Part shown: piece by piece, positions 25,124-34,564 of the stretch
Position numbering within the stretch: position 1 is the stretch's first letter
How the letters are laid out: the number at the start of each line of letters is the position of its first letter
From: Prauserella_A sp040635515
GTDB lineage: Bacteria > Actinomycetota > Actinomycetes > Mycobacteriales > Pseudonocardiaceae
Reading direction: 5' to 3'
Assembly: GCA_040635515.1 (NCBI GenBank)
Contig: JBEYHY010000005.1
Span: 434,001-498,000 of the forward strand
DNA length: 64,000 nucleotides
Translations under genes and position numbers: made by a program
The notes under the pieces: model-generated
Databases searched by the model: none
What the model was told of the DNA's origin: nothing
What the model saw: the letters and a program-made list of their open reading frames with translations, nothing else

Positions 25124-28100
25124 CCGAGAACGGCGCCGAACGCCCCCGCCGCACCCGCGCTTCCGACGGCCATGCCCCAGCCGGCGGGGCCCAGTGGGGT
25201 GCAGCCGAAGAACTGGCTGACGCCCGGCGTCTGCACGATCGCGGCGAGTACCGCTGCCGAGCCGAGACCGCTCGCCAGCACCGAGGGGCTGCGCCAACCG
25301 GTGACCAGTGTCTGCCCGAGCTGGCTCACCACGAGCGCGGCGAGCGCCACCGTGCTCGCCCTGCGCCGTCGACCGGTGAATCGCGCCATCGTCCATGCCG
25401 CCGTCGCGCCGAGGGTCGTCGCTCCGGCACGCACCCCGATCTCGCGATAGAGCCGTTGGCCGAGCGAACTTTCCGGGCCCTCGTCGAGCAGTGAGGCCAC
25501 GCTGGCCTCGTCAGGTTCGCGCAGCGCGATCGCCAGTGCCGGAGCCAGGTCGGTCAGCAGGTTCACCAGCAGCAGCTGTCGCGCGTTCAGGGGCGAACGA
25601 CCGGTGAGGGCCGCACCGAGCACGTTGAAGGCGATCTCGCCGAGGTTGCCGCCGAGCAGCACACCGAGCGCCGAACGCACCGAGGCCCACATCGCTCTGC
25701 CTTCGACGAGCGCGGCGATGATCGTCTCCAGCCGATCGTCGGTCACGACGAGGTCGGCCGCGGCACGCGCCGCGGGTGTACCGTGCCCGCCGAGCGCGAT
25801 ACCGACGTCGGCGAGCCTGATCGCGGGCGCGTCGTTGGCACCGTCGCCGGTCATGGCGACCCGATTGCCGATGCGCTGGTAGGTCTTGATGATCCTGACC
25901 TTCTGCGCGGGGCTACAGCGCGCGATCACGTCGACGCGGGGCAGTCTCTCGGCGAGCCGCTCGTCGTCGAGTTCCTCCAGTTCGTCACCGGTGGCGACGG
26001 TCAGCTTCCCTTCTCCGTTGATCTCGGTCGCGACGGCCTCGCCCGTCACAGGGTGGTCGCCGGTGATCATCACGATGTGCACTCCGGCTTCGCGCAGCCG
26101 CGCCGCCGCGTCGGCCGCTGTTCCTCGCACCGGGTCGGCGATGCCGACGAACCCGCGAAAGGTCAGGCCGGTCACGAGGCCGTCTTCGATCTCCGTCGCC
26201 GCTGCCTTGCCATTGTCGCTCTCGGTTGAGGCGGGGAGTGCTCGATCACCGAGCACGCGTTCGGCGACGGCAAGCACACGTTGTCCTGATCCGGCAAGTT
26301 CCCGCATTCTGGCGTTGAGCCGCTTGCGAGTTCGCGCGTCGAGCGCGCACCTCGGCAGGATCTCCTCAGGCGCGCCCTTGACGCTGAGCAGCAGCTGCCC
26401 GCTCGTGGATCCGACCGCCGCGTGGTAGCCCCTCGACGGCTCGAACGGTGCCACGGCCACCGGTTCCCACCGCTGGGCTCCCGTTGCCGCGGTCATCCGA
26501 TACCGCTTCGCGGCCGTGGCGACGGCTCTGTCGGTGGGGTGGGGGAGTTCGTCGGGGTCAGCCGTTTCCGGAGTCGCCCTCAATGCCGCTGCAAGTACGC
26601 GACGATGCGGTTCGGCAAGGGCGTCGGCGCGACATCGCCGGGTACCGTCGTCGAGTTCGCTGACCCTGAGCCTGCCCTCGGTGAGGGTTCCGGTCTTGTC
26701 GAAGCACAGCACATCGACCCTGCCGAGCGCTTCGATGCTGCGGGGATTGCGCACGAGGACCCCGTGCCCGGCGAGCCGCCGGGCCGCAGCCAGCTGCGCG
26801 GCGTTGACGAGGAAGGGCAGCCCCTCGGGAACGGAGGCGACGGCGAGGTTCACAGCGGCTCCGAGACTTTCTCGCAGCGGAACGCCCCTCAGCAAACCCG
26901 CTCCCGCCACGGCGGCAGCGGCACCGACGGCGAGCGGCATTCCTTTCTCGGTCAGTTCCGTCAGCCTGCTCTCCACGCCTGTCGCGGGCGCACCCTCCCT
27001 CGCGGCGGCCATGCTCTTTCCCGCCTCGGTCTCGTCGCCGACGGCGACGACGATCGCGGACGCCTGACCAGCCGCGACGGTCGTGCCCTCGTAGACCATC
27101 GACGTACGCGCCGCGATCGACGGCGCGACGACGGGCGCGGGATCCTTCGCCACCGGGAGGGACTCGCCGGTCAGCGAGGATTCGTCCACTTCAAGACCCT
27201 CCGCGTCGACGAGCCTGCAATCGGCGGGAACGACGTCACCAGGGGCGAGCGCGACCAGGTCACCCTTGACAAGGTCGTCGGCGCTGATCACGCGCTCTCC
27301 GCCCGATCGCCGCACCGTCGCGCTCACCGACGTCCTGCTGAGCAGTTCGGCGAGCTGTCGTTGCGTTCGCACCTGCTGCACGCTGCCGACCAGCGCGGAA
27401 AGCCCGGTCACTCCGGCCACGAGCACGGCATCGGAGGGCGACCCGACGGCCGCGGAGAGCGCGGCACCTCCCGCGAGCACCGGGGTGAGCGGGTTGGCCA
27501 ACTCGGCGAGGAAGGCACTGCCGAGGCTCACCTTTTCCGTGGTCCTCGCACCCGACCTCGACCTCTCGCGTGCTTCTTCCTCGTCGAGCCCGCCTTCACG
27601 CCCGAGTTCTCCGAGCACCGCTTCCACCGGCATCAGGTGCCATGGAACGGTTTCCGGGACGACGGCGTCCGGCGGTCGGAGTCCCCGCGCGCATCGTCGT
27701 GCGTTGGCCATGCCGATGACACCGCCGGCGTTGACCGCCCGCAGCGCGCGTTCCGCGGGCGTCGTCCTTCCTGCCCGCAGAGCCGTGACCACCCCGACCC
27801 CGGTCGCGGCTTTGGCGATCCGGATGTTCTGCGTGTTCAGCGTCCGTGTCGCGGCAACCGCTTCCACGAGCAGCGCGACGGCGCCCACGTCGTCACCCGC
27901 GAGCAGGTGCGCTCCCCACGGAGCCGGTTCTCCCTCGCGGTGGACGCCCACCGCGAGGTCGGCCGTGCCGAGTGCCGTGCGCTCTCGCGACACCAGGAGC
28001 ACGAACTTGCCTTCGTCGTGCAGTTCCTTCACCGCTGTGACGGGATTTTCGGTTGTCACTACCGCAAGTCCCGAGCGCCGCGTCGCCGCGGTCAGCGTGT

Positions 28101-29439
28101 GGATGCCGGGCACCGGCTCACCGCTGAGCCCGAGCACGGCTTCGACCCGGTCCCCCAATGCGAGCCCCAGCACCGCGTGGACGCCACGCCGTTCCAGCCG
28201 TTCCCGTTCCTTTCCCGCGCGCTCGTCCTGGATTCCCAGCTTCTCAAGCGGGCCGAGCCGCCAATCGCCGTCGGCGCGAACGCTGCTCGGCCGGGCTGGA
28301 TCGAACAGTGCCCACGCCCGCTCGGCGATCTCCTTGCCCTCGGGCGGCTCCGCGCGCTCACTTCCGTCGAGCGGAACGAGTTCCGAGAGCATGAGCCTCC
28401 CGGTCTCCACGGCGGACTGATCGAGAACCACTGTGTCGACGAGATCCAGTCTGGTCAGCACCGCCCTGTCCATCACGAGGACGCCACGGGCGGCGAGAAC
28501 CCTGCCGAGCTGGGTCGCGAATGTGGTCCTGCCGAGCTCGGCCGATTTGGGGAGAGCCGAAAGCCCCAGCGCGGCGGCTTTGCGGGGGCCCGCGAACGGT
28601 ACAGCCGCGACAGCGGCCGTCGCCCCCAGCGCGAGCACGGTGCGCTGGTACCGCTCGATGTCGCCTTCCGGTGGTTCGGGCCGTCCTTCGACCCGGCCCG
28701 CCGCCGCGGACTCCGGCCCGGTGATGAGCTTTCCCTCGGCCGCACACCACGCCCTGTGGTGTGCTCGCGCCTCGCGCCACTGCCCGACGCGCTGCACGGC
28801 ATCGATGACGGCGCCGTCGCCACCTCCCGCGAGACCGTGGGCCACGGCTCCCACGATCGAGGTGAGCGAATCGGACCTGTCCCCGCTGTGTGCGGTTCTC
28901 GCCAGCCACTTCTTGAGCCCTGGATGATGGTCGACGACGGCGGGCAGTGCGGCCAGCTCGGCGGGAACCGGCGCAAGCGGTGCGATGCGCGTGATCAGCG
29001 ACATGCCGAATCCGGTGAGGTCTGCCGCAAGCGTCGAGAGCAGCCGGGTTCCGCGCACCCCGTCAGCGGGGTGCTTGAGCTCGTCCTCCCTCGCCTCCTC
29101 GTCGACGTCGGCGGGCTCGCCCTCCGCCCGCTTCACGATCGTGACCAGTTCTCTCGTGGGAGGTTGGGGATCGGCGAGTCCGATGATCACCCTCGCCGCG
29201 GGTGCGTTGACCCTGGCCCAGTGGACTCCGGGGTGCCGTTCCAGTGCACGCTCGACCCTCGCCGCGATCTCGCCTCCCCGCCGACCGCACACGCCGTGGA
29301 CCTCGATGTGCAGCGTGCGCCGACCGACCCACGTGCCCCGCCGCGACAGGCCGAGCAGATCGGCGAAGCCTCGCACGGTGCCCACCGTGGCACCGAGCAC
29401 CGTCAGCGGTCCTGGCAGAGACGATCCGAGCGGGCTCAT
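25063..29439 (-). CDS. Giant P-type ATPase, CtpH/CtpI-like, with a degenerate N-terminal half
   Basis: A 1458-residue cation-translocating ATPase. The C-terminal half is a complete pump: TGES at about 757-760, the phosphorylated Asp914 in CFDKTGTLTEG, MITGDHPVTGEA and MTGDGANDAPAIRLADVG, then the final membrane helices. The N-terminal 600 residues hold a metal-binding-like start and a decayed second P-type module in which the phosphorylation motif reads VVLDQSAVETG. The layout matches mycobacterial CtpH/CtpI. The ion is not known. It is divergent from the Pr6Pr-like membrane gene and convergent, with a 61-bp overlap, with the FCD-GntR gene. Confidence 0.9.
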   Translation of the reverse strand: MSPLGSSLPGPLTVLGATVGTVRGFADLLGLSRRGTWVGRRTLHIEVHGVCGRRGGEIAARVERALERHPGVHWARVNAPAARVIIGLADPQPPTRELVTIVKRAEGEPADVDEEAREDELKHPADGVRGTRLLSTLAADLTGFGMSLITRIAPLAPVPAELAALPAVVDHHPGLKKWLARTAHSGDRSDSLTSIVGAVAHGLAGGGDGAVIDAVQRVGQWREARAHHRAWCAAEGKLITGPESAAAGRVEGRPEPPEGDIERYQRTVLALGATAAVAAVPFAGPRKAAALGLSALPKSAELGRTTFATQLGRVLAARGVLVMDRAVLTRLDLVDTVVLDQSAVETGRLMLSELVPLDGSERAEPPEGKEIAERAWALFDPARPSSVRADGDWRLGPLEKLGIQDERAGKERERLERRGVHAVLGLALGDRVEAVLGLSGEPVPGIHTLTAATRRSGLAVVTTENPVTAVKELHDEGKFVLLVSRERTALGTADLAVGVHREGEPAPWGAHLLAGDDVGAVALLVEAVAATRTLNTQNIRIAKAATGVGVVTALRAGRTTPAERALRAVNAGGVIGMANARRCARGLRPPDAVVPETVPWHLMPVEAVLGELGREGGLDEEEARERSRSGARTTEKVSLGSAFLAELANPLTPVLAGGAALSAAVGSPSDAVLVAGVTGLSALVGSVQQVRTQRQLAELLSRTSVSATVRRSGGERVISADDLVKGDLVALAPGDVVPADCRLVDAEGLEVDESSLTGESLPVAKDPAPVVAPSIAARTSMVYEGTTVAAGQASAIVVAVGDETEAGKSMAAAREGAPATGVESRLTELTEKGMPLAVGAAAAVAGAGLLRGVPLRESLGAAVNLAVASVPEGLPFLVNAAQLAAARRLAGHGVLVRNPRSIEALGRVDVLCFDKTGTLTEGRLRVSELDDGTRRCRADALAEPHRRVLAAALRATPETADPDELPHPTDRAVATAAKRYRMTAATGAQRWEPVAVAPFEPSRGYHAAVGSTSGQLLLSVKGAPEEILPRCALDARTRKRLNARMRELAGSGQRVLAVAERVLGDRALPASTESDNGKAAATEIEDGLVTGLTFRGFVGIADPVRGTAADAAARLREAGVHIVMITGDHPVTGEAVATEINGEGKLTVATGDELEELDDERLAERLPRVDVIARCSPAQKVRIIKTYQRIGNRVAMTGDGANDAPAIRLADVGIALGGHGTPAARAAADLVVTDDRLETIIAALVEGRAMWASVRSALGVLLGGNLGEIAFNVLGAALTGRSPLNARQLLLVNLLTDLAPALAIALREPDEASVASLLDEGPESSLGQRLYREIGVRAGATTLGATAAWTMARFTGRRRRASTVALAALVVSQLGQTLVTGWRSPSVLASGLGSAAVLAAIVQTPGVSQFFGCTPLGPAGWGMAVGSAGAAGAFGAVLGQPVSSGSPPEEGNSGAGPR

Positions 29440-29471
29440 GGCATGAAAGATGCCCAGTCCGGGTGAGATCT

Positions 29472-30164
29472 ATGCATGTCAAGCGATCGGGCCAATCGGC
29501 GCGATCCGGCTGGCCGAGCCAGGCGGTGGGCGGTTACCTGGACATCGTGCCGAGGTTCAGGTCCTACCTGCTCGTACTGCTGCGATTCGTCGGCTTCCTG
29601 CTGGTGCTCTCCGCCGAGTTCTATGTGATCGGAGAGCTGTCACCTCGGTTCAACGCCGCGACTCACTTCGGCTACTTCACCGTGCTCTCCAACATCTTCG
29701 CCGCGCTCGTTCTCGCGGCGGGAGTACTGGTTCCGGTTCCCGGCACGGTCAGGGGAGCCTCCGTGCTGTACATGGTGACGACGGGAATCGTGTACGCGGG
29801 GCTGTTGAGCGGAATCGACACCCAGACTCCGCCTTACGCCAACTGGGTTTTCCACGTGGCGGTCCCGTTTCTCGTAGCGGTCGACTGGCTGCTCGACCCT
29901 CCACTCGAACACATCCCGATGCGCCAAGCACTGGGCTGGCTGGCTTTCCCGCTGGCCTACCTGGTGATCACGCTGGCTCGCGGACAGCTCATCCATTGGT
30001 ACCCGTACCCGTTCCTCGATCCACGCGAGGAGGGCTACGGCACGGTGGCGATCATGAGCACACTGATCGCCACCGCGCTGTGCCTGCTGACCTTGCTGAT
30101 CGTCAAGGTCGGCAATTCCATGGGCGGGGCCGAAAGACCCGTTACGCGAGCGCCCCGGCGATAG
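29472..30164 (+). CDS. Pr6Pr-family integral membrane protein
   Basis: A 230-residue protein with about six membrane segments. Conserved features are TRYFT-like HFGYFTVLSNIFAALVL, the loop TPPYANWVFHVAVPFLVAVD, and RGQLIHWYPYPFLDPREEGYG, all typical of the Pr6Pr/FAR-17a-like family. Function unknown. The start is the ATG at 29472. The 3' end overlaps the convergent tartrate-type dehydrogenase by 23 bp. Confidence 0.85.
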   Translation: MHVKRSGQSARSGWPSQAVGGYLDIVPRFRSYLLVLLRFVGFLLVLSAEFYVIGELSPRFNAATHFGYFTVLSNIFAALVLAAGVLVPVPGTVRGASVLYMVTTGIVYAGLLSGIDTQTPPYANWVFHVAVPFLVAVDWLLDPPLEHIPMRQALGWLAFPLAYLVITLARGQLIHWYPYPFLDPREEGYGTVAIMSTLIATALCLLTLLIVKVGNSMGGAERPVTRAPRR

Positions 30165-31206
30165 CGGAACCGAGCTGGGCCGTCGTCGCACCGCCGCCGA
30201 GGTCGGGAGTCGCGACGGCGCCGTCACCGAGCACCTTCTCCACGGCGGCGTTGACCGCCTGTGCCGCTTCCGGCTCGCCGAGCTGGTCGAGCATCATCGC
30301 GCCGGCGAGAATCTGCGCGACCGGGTTGGCGATGCCTTGACCCGCGATGTCCGGCGCGCTGCCGTGCACCGCTTCGAACATCGAGGGATGGGTGCCCTCG
30401 GGATTGATGTTGCCCGACGGCGCCATGCCGAGCCCTCCGGTGACGGCGGCGGCGAGGTCGCTGAGGATGTCACCGAACAGGTTGGATCCCACGACGACGT
30501 CGAGGCGATCCGGCTGCTGCACCATCCTCGCCGCGAGCGCGTCGATGTGCGTCTGTTCGCTGCTGACGCCCGGATAGTCGGCGGCGACCTCGGCGAAGAT
30601 CTCGTCCCAGAACGGCATCGTGTGGATGATCCCGTTGGACTTGGTCGCCGAGCACACCCTTCCCGTCCTCGTTGCCGCGAGTTCGAAGGCGTACCTGATG
30701 ATCCGCTCGACTCCGACCCTGGTGAAAACGGATTCCTGCAGCACGAACTCACCGGGTTGCCCCTCGTTGTGCCTGCCACCGAGCTTGGAGTACTCGCCCT
30801 CGGAGTTCTCCCTCACGATGACCATCTCCAGTTCGGCCGCCGTCCTTCCGGCGAGCGCGGAGGTGGTTCCCGGCAACAGCTTCACCGGCCTGAGGTTGAC
30901 GTACTGAAGGAACGCCCTCCTCACCGGAATCAGCAGGCCCCACAGGGAAATGTGGTCGGGCACGCCAGGGAAGCCGACGGCGCCGAGCAGGATCGAATCG
31001 AAGGCCGAAAGCCGCTCGATGCCGTCCTCCGGCATCATCGTTCCTGTTTGGGTGTACCGCTCGCAGCTCCAGTCGAACTCCGTCCATTCAAGACCGAAGC
31101 CGTACCGTTCCGCCGTGGTGTCGAGTACTTTCCTTGCCTCGATCTGGACGTCGACGCCGATTCCGTCGCCGGGGATCGACGCGATGCGGTATGCGCGCTC
31201 GCTCAC
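30142..31206 (-). CDS. Tartrate dehydrogenase/D-malate dehydrogenase (decarboxylating)-like
   Basis: A 354-residue beta-decarboxylating dehydrogenase of the isopropylmalate/isocitrate fold. The start ASIPGDGIGVDV, the family-specific ENSEGEYSKLGG, the metal-binding stretch NLFGDILSDLAA and the cofactor region EAVHGSAPDIAGQ point to the TtuC/DmlA branch, which acts on tartrate or D-malate with NAD. Its start overlaps the stop of the semialdehyde dehydrogenase by 4 bp, so the two form one operon probably under operator site 3. Confidence 0.88.
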   Translation of the reverse strand: MSERAYRIASIPGDGIGVDVQIEARKVLDTTAERYGFGLEWTEFDWSCERYTQTGTMMPEDGIERLSAFDSILLGAVGFPGVPDHISLWGLLIPVRRAFLQYVNLRPVKLLPGTTSALAGRTAAELEMVIVRENSEGEYSKLGGRHNEGQPGEFVLQESVFTRVGVERIIRYAFELAATRTGRVCSATKSNGIIHTMPFWDEIFAEVAADYPGVSSEQTHIDALAARMVQQPDRLDVVVGSNLFGDILSDLAAAVTGGLGMAPSGNINPEGTHPSMFEAVHGSAPDIAGQGIANPVAQILAGAMMLDQLGEPEAAQAVNAAVEKVLGDGAVATPDLGGGATTAQLGSAIAGALA

Positions 31207-32666
31207 AGGCTCACCGCGATGTACTTCGTCTCAAGGAACTCGTCGATCCCCACGGTTCCGCCTTCCCTGCCGAGCCCCGACTGCTTGACTCCGCCGAACG
31301 GAGCGGCCGGGTTGGACACGATGCCCTGGTTCAGGCCGACCATACCGGTCTCAAGCCGCTCGCTGACCCGGATCGCACGCGTGATCTCGCTGGTGAACAC
31401 GTAGCTCACGAGCCCGAATTCGGTGTCGTTGGCCTTGGTGACAGCCTCGTCCTCCGTGTCGAAGACGGAGATGGGAGCGACGGGCCCGAAGATCTCCTCG
31501 CTCGCCATCCTCGCCGCGACGGGAACATCGGTGAGCACGGTCGGCTGATAGAAGTTCCCCGGTCCGTCCACGGTGGCCCCACCGGTGAGTACCTTGGCGC
31601 CACGCTGCGCGGCGTCGTTGACCAGCTCGCTCACCTTCTGGATCGCGGCCTCGTCGATGAGCGGTCCGACGACGACACCGTCCTCGGTGCCTCTTCCGAT
31701 CGGCAGCGCCGACATCCGCTCGGTGAGCTTGCGGGAGAACTCCTCCGCGATCCCGCGCTGGACGTAGAACCGGTTGGCAGCGGTGCACGCCTCGCCGATG
31801 TTGCGCATCTTGGCCTGCATGGCGCCCTCGACCGCCGCGTCGACGTCGGCGTCGTCGAAGACGAGGAAGGGCGCGTTGCCGCCGAGTTCCATCGACGTGC
31901 GCAACACCTTGTCGGCGCACTGCTCCAGTAGCTTGCGGCCGACGGCGGTCGATCCGGTGAACGACAGCTTGCGCGCGCGCCCGTCCCTGATGAGCGGCTC
32001 CATGACGCCGCCGGCGCTCTTCGTCGTGACGACGTTGAGCACCCCGTCGGGCAGCCCGGAATCGGCGAGGATCTGCGCGAGCGCCAGCATCGACAGCGGC
32101 GTCTGCGCGGCGGGTTTGATGACCATCGTGCAGCCCGCGGCGACGGCGGGACCGATCTTGCGGGTACCCATCGCCATCGGGAAGTTCCACGGCGTGATCA
32201 GCAGCGAGGGGCCGACCGGCTGCTTGGTCACGAGGAACCGGCCCGACCCGTTGGGCGCGACGGCGTAACCGCCGTCGATGCGCACGGCTTCCTCCGCGAA
32301 CCAGCGGAAGAATTCGGCCGCGTAGGCGATCTCACCTCGTGCCTCGGCCAGCGGCTTGCCCATCTCCAGCGTCATGAGCAGGGCAAGCTCCTCCTGCCGC
32401 TGCATCAGCTTCTCGTAGGCCCTTCGCAGGATCTCGCCCCGCTCACGAGGCGCCGTGGCCGCCCACTCGTTCTGCACGGCGACTGCGGCGTCCAGCGCCG
32501 CGAGCCCGTCCTCCTTCGAGGCGTTCGCGACCTCGCACAACACCTTTCCCGTCGAGGGATCGTGGACGGGAAAGGTCTTACCTTCCTTAGCCTGCGTCCA
32601 CTTGCCGCCGATGAGCAGCTCTTTGTTGACGGCGTCGACAACACCGGATTCGGTGACCGTGCTCAT
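31203..32666 (-). CDS. NAD(P)-dependent succinate-semialdehyde-type aldehyde dehydrogenase
   Basis: A 487-residue ALDH. The oxyanion Asn161 is in TPWNFPMAM, the base Glu260 in MELGGNAPFLVF, and the nucleophile Cys294 in IGEACTAANRFYVQ. It resembles GabD, oxidising succinate semialdehyde or a similar omega-oxoacid. The start is ATG at 32666, with GGGAG upstream; a longer start at 32711 would come close to operator site 3. It is divergent from the class III aminotransferase, a natural partner that would make the semialdehyde. Confidence 0.9.
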   Translation of the reverse strand: MSTVTESGVVDAVNKELLIGGKWTQAKEGKTFPVHDPSTGKVLCEVANASKEDGLAALDAAVAVQNEWAATAPRERGEILRRAYEKLMQRQEELALLMTLEMGKPLAEARGEIAYAAEFFRWFAEEAVRIDGGYAVAPNGSGRFLVTKQPVGPSLLITPWNFPMAMGTRKIGPAVAAGCTMVIKPAAQTPLSMLALAQILADSGLPDGVLNVVTTKSAGGVMEPLIRDGRARKLSFTGSTAVGRKLLEQCADKVLRTSMELGGNAPFLVFDDADVDAAVEGAMQAKMRNIGEACTAANRFYVQRGIAEEFSRKLTERMSALPIGRGTEDGVVVGPLIDEAAIQKVSELVNDAAQRGAKVLTGGATVDGPGNFYQPTVLTDVPVAARMASEEIFGPVAPISVFDTEDEAVTKANDTEFGLVSYVFTSEITRAIRVSERLETGMVGLNQGIVSNPAAPFGGVKQSGLGREGGTVGIDEFLETKYIAVSL

Positions 32667-32720
32667 GTGCCAAGCTCCCTGAGTCCCTGATTGCGCCGGT
32701 ACGACGGCCATGCTACGAAT

Positions 32721-32732
32721 ATTGTTGACAAT
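32721..32732. promoter_or_regulatory. GntR-type operator, site 3
   Basis: ATTGTTGACAAT is a dyad (ATTGT-TG-ACAAT) with the same core as sites 1 and 2, centred between the divergent semialdehyde dehydrogenase and aminotransferase genes. Its flanks match less well than those of sites 1 and 2. Confidence 0.65.
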
Positions 32733-32779
32733 CTACAACCCCACCGGGGTCCACCCACGCCCTGAAGGAGACCGCTGTC

Positions 32780-34033
32780 ATGGCCCAGCTCTCCCCCATC
32801 CTCAAGCAGGCCACGCCGGTCGTCGTCGACCACGGCGAGGGCGTCTATCTCTATGACGCCGACGGCAGGCGCTACCTCGACTTCACAGCCGGTATCGGCG
32901 TGACGAGCACCGGACATTGCCACCCTCGGGTCGTGGCCGCCGCCCAGGAACAGGTCGGCAAGCTCATCCACGGCCAGTACACCACCGTGATGCACAAGCC
33001 GCTGCTCGACTTGACGGCCAAGCTCGGCGAGGTCCTTCCTCCCGGGCTCGACTCGCTGTTCTTCTCCAACTCGGGCAGCGAGGCCGCGGAAGCCGCGCTG
33101 CGGCTGAGCAGGCAGGCCACCGGAAGGCCGAACATCGTCGTTTTCGAGGGCGGCTTCCACGGCCGTACCGTCGCCGCGGCGTCGATGACGACGTCGGGCA
33201 CCCGGTTCAGCGCGGGCTTCTCCCCGCTCATGGGCGGGGTGCACGTCGCACCGTTCCCGTTCGCCTACCGCTACGGCTGGGACGAGAAGACCGCGACCGA
33301 GTTCGCCCTGCGCGAGCTCGATTTCCTCTTCGCGACGCGGACCTCGCCTTCGGAAACGGCGGCCTTCTTCATCGAGCCGATGCTCGGTGAGGGCGGATAC
33401 GTGCCTGCCAACACGGAATTCCTGGCCGGTTTGCGGGAGCGCGCCGACGAGCACGGCATCCTGCTGGTGCTCGACGAGATCCAGACCGGCTTCGGCCGTA
33501 CCGGCAAGTTCTGGGGACACGACCACTTCGACGTCCGGCCCGACGTGGTGCTCATCGCGAAGGGACTGGCCTCCGGCTTCCCGCTGTCCGGCATCGCGGC
33601 TTCGAAGGAGCTGATGGCCAAGGCGTGGCCCGGCTCGCAGGGCGGCACCTACGGTGGCAACGCCGTTTCCTGCGCCGCCGCGGCGGCGACCCTTGACGTC
33701 ATCAGGGACGAGGGCCTTGTCGAGAACGCGGCCGCGCGAGGCAGGCAACTGCTCGAACACGCGAGGGCGATCGGCGACAAGACCGACGCGATCGGTGACG
33801 TGCGCGGTCTCGGTCTGCTGATCGGCACCGAGTTCACCACGGCCGACGGCAAGCCGGACACGGCGACGGCGCAGGCCGCGCAGAAGGCGGCGGCCGAGCG
33901 GGGTCTGCTGCTGCTCACCTGCGGCGCCCACATGAACGTCGTGCGCATGATCCCGCCGCTCATCGTCACCGAGGAGCAGATCGAAGAGGCACGCGAGATC
34001 TGGGCCGACGTCGTCCAGACCGTCGCCAAATAG
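32780..34033 (+). CDS. Class III PLP aminotransferase, GABA-aminotransferase-like
   Basis: A 417-residue omega-aminotransferase. The PLP phosphate and ring contacts lie in FFSNSGSEAAEAALRL and LVLDEIQTGFGRTGKFWG (Asp232), with the Schiff-base Lys261 in LIAKGLASGFPLSG. It would convert an omega-amino acid to its semialdehyde, which the divergent dehydrogenase could oxidise. The ribosome binding site is AAGGAGA before the ATG. It lies 48 bp after operator site 3 and 33 bp upstream of the DUF3830 gene. Confidence 0.9.
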   Translation: MAQLSPILKQATPVVVDHGEGVYLYDADGRRYLDFTAGIGVTSTGHCHPRVVAAAQEQVGKLIHGQYTTVMHKPLLDLTAKLGEVLPPGLDSLFFSNSGSEAAEAALRLSRQATGRPNIVVFEGGFHGRTVAAASMTTSGTRFSAGFSPLMGGVHVAPFPFAYRYGWDEKTATEFALRELDFLFATRTSPSETAAFFIEPMLGEGGYVPANTEFLAGLRERADEHGILLVLDEIQTGFGRTGKFWGHDHFDVRPDVVLIAKGLASGFPLSGIAASKELMAKAWPGSQGGTYGGNAVSCAAAAATLDVIRDEGLVENAAARGRQLLEHARAIGDKTDAIGDVRGLGLLIGTEFTTADGKPDTATAQAAQKAAAERGLLLLTCGAHMNVVRMIPPLIVTEEQIEEAREIWADVVQTVAK

Positions 34034-34066
34034 CCGCAGAGTCCTTCACAGCACAGGAGAACCCAC

Positions 34067-34564
34067 GTGGCCCGTTACATCACCATCACGCTCGACAAGC
34101 GTGGTGTCTCGTGCCGAGCACGGCTGCTCGACGAGGAAGCACCGAGGACGTGTCAGGCGGTGTGGGACGCGCTGCCGCAGAGCGGCTCCGCCTACCACGC
34201 CAAGTACGCCCGCAACGAGATCTACACCCTGGTACCGCCGTTCGCCCAGCCGAAGCCGGGAAGGGAGAACCCAACGATCACGCCGATTCCCGGTGACGTC
34301 GTCTACTTCGGCTTCGAGGCATGGGAGATCGGCAACCCCGCCTACGGCTACGACGACGGCAGCGAGGCGCACAGCGATCAGGGCGCGACCGATCTCGCCA
34401 TCTTCTACGGGCGCAACAACCTGCTCATCAACGGCGACGCCGGGTGGGTTCCCGGCAACGTTTTCGCCACGATCGAGGAAGGGCTCGCCGAGATGGCCGA
34501 GGCCGCACAAGACCTGTGGCTGCGGGGGGTCGAAGGCGAGACGATGACCTACGCGAGGGCCTGA
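34067..34564 (+). CDS. DUF3830-family protein (cyclophilin-like fold)
   Basis: A 165-residue protein starting at GTG after AGGAGA. DUF3830 proteins have a cyclophilin-like beta-barrel and no known activity. Family features are CQAVWDALP, HAKYARNEIYTLVPPFA, PGDVVYFGF and TDLAIFYGRNNLL. It is cotranscribed with the aminotransferase. DUF3830 genes often occur near amidases, maleate-isomerase-like proteins and aminotransferases, which fits a role in the same pathway. Confidence 0.87.
   Translation: MARYITITLDKRGVSCRARLLDEEAPRTCQAVWDALPQSGSAYHAKYARNEIYTLVPPFAQPKPGRENPTITPIPGDVVYFGFEAWEIGNPAYGYDDGSEAHSDQGATDLAIFYGRNNLLINGDAGWVPGNVFATIEEGLAEMAEAAQDLWLRGVEGETMTYARA

Noticed and set aside
26422..29466. 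Rightward open frame of about 1000 codons opposite the P-type ATPase
   Set aside because: It is an antisense frame kept open by high GC3. Its sequence is Arg/Gly-rich without domains, while the opposite strand has clear ATPase motifs.
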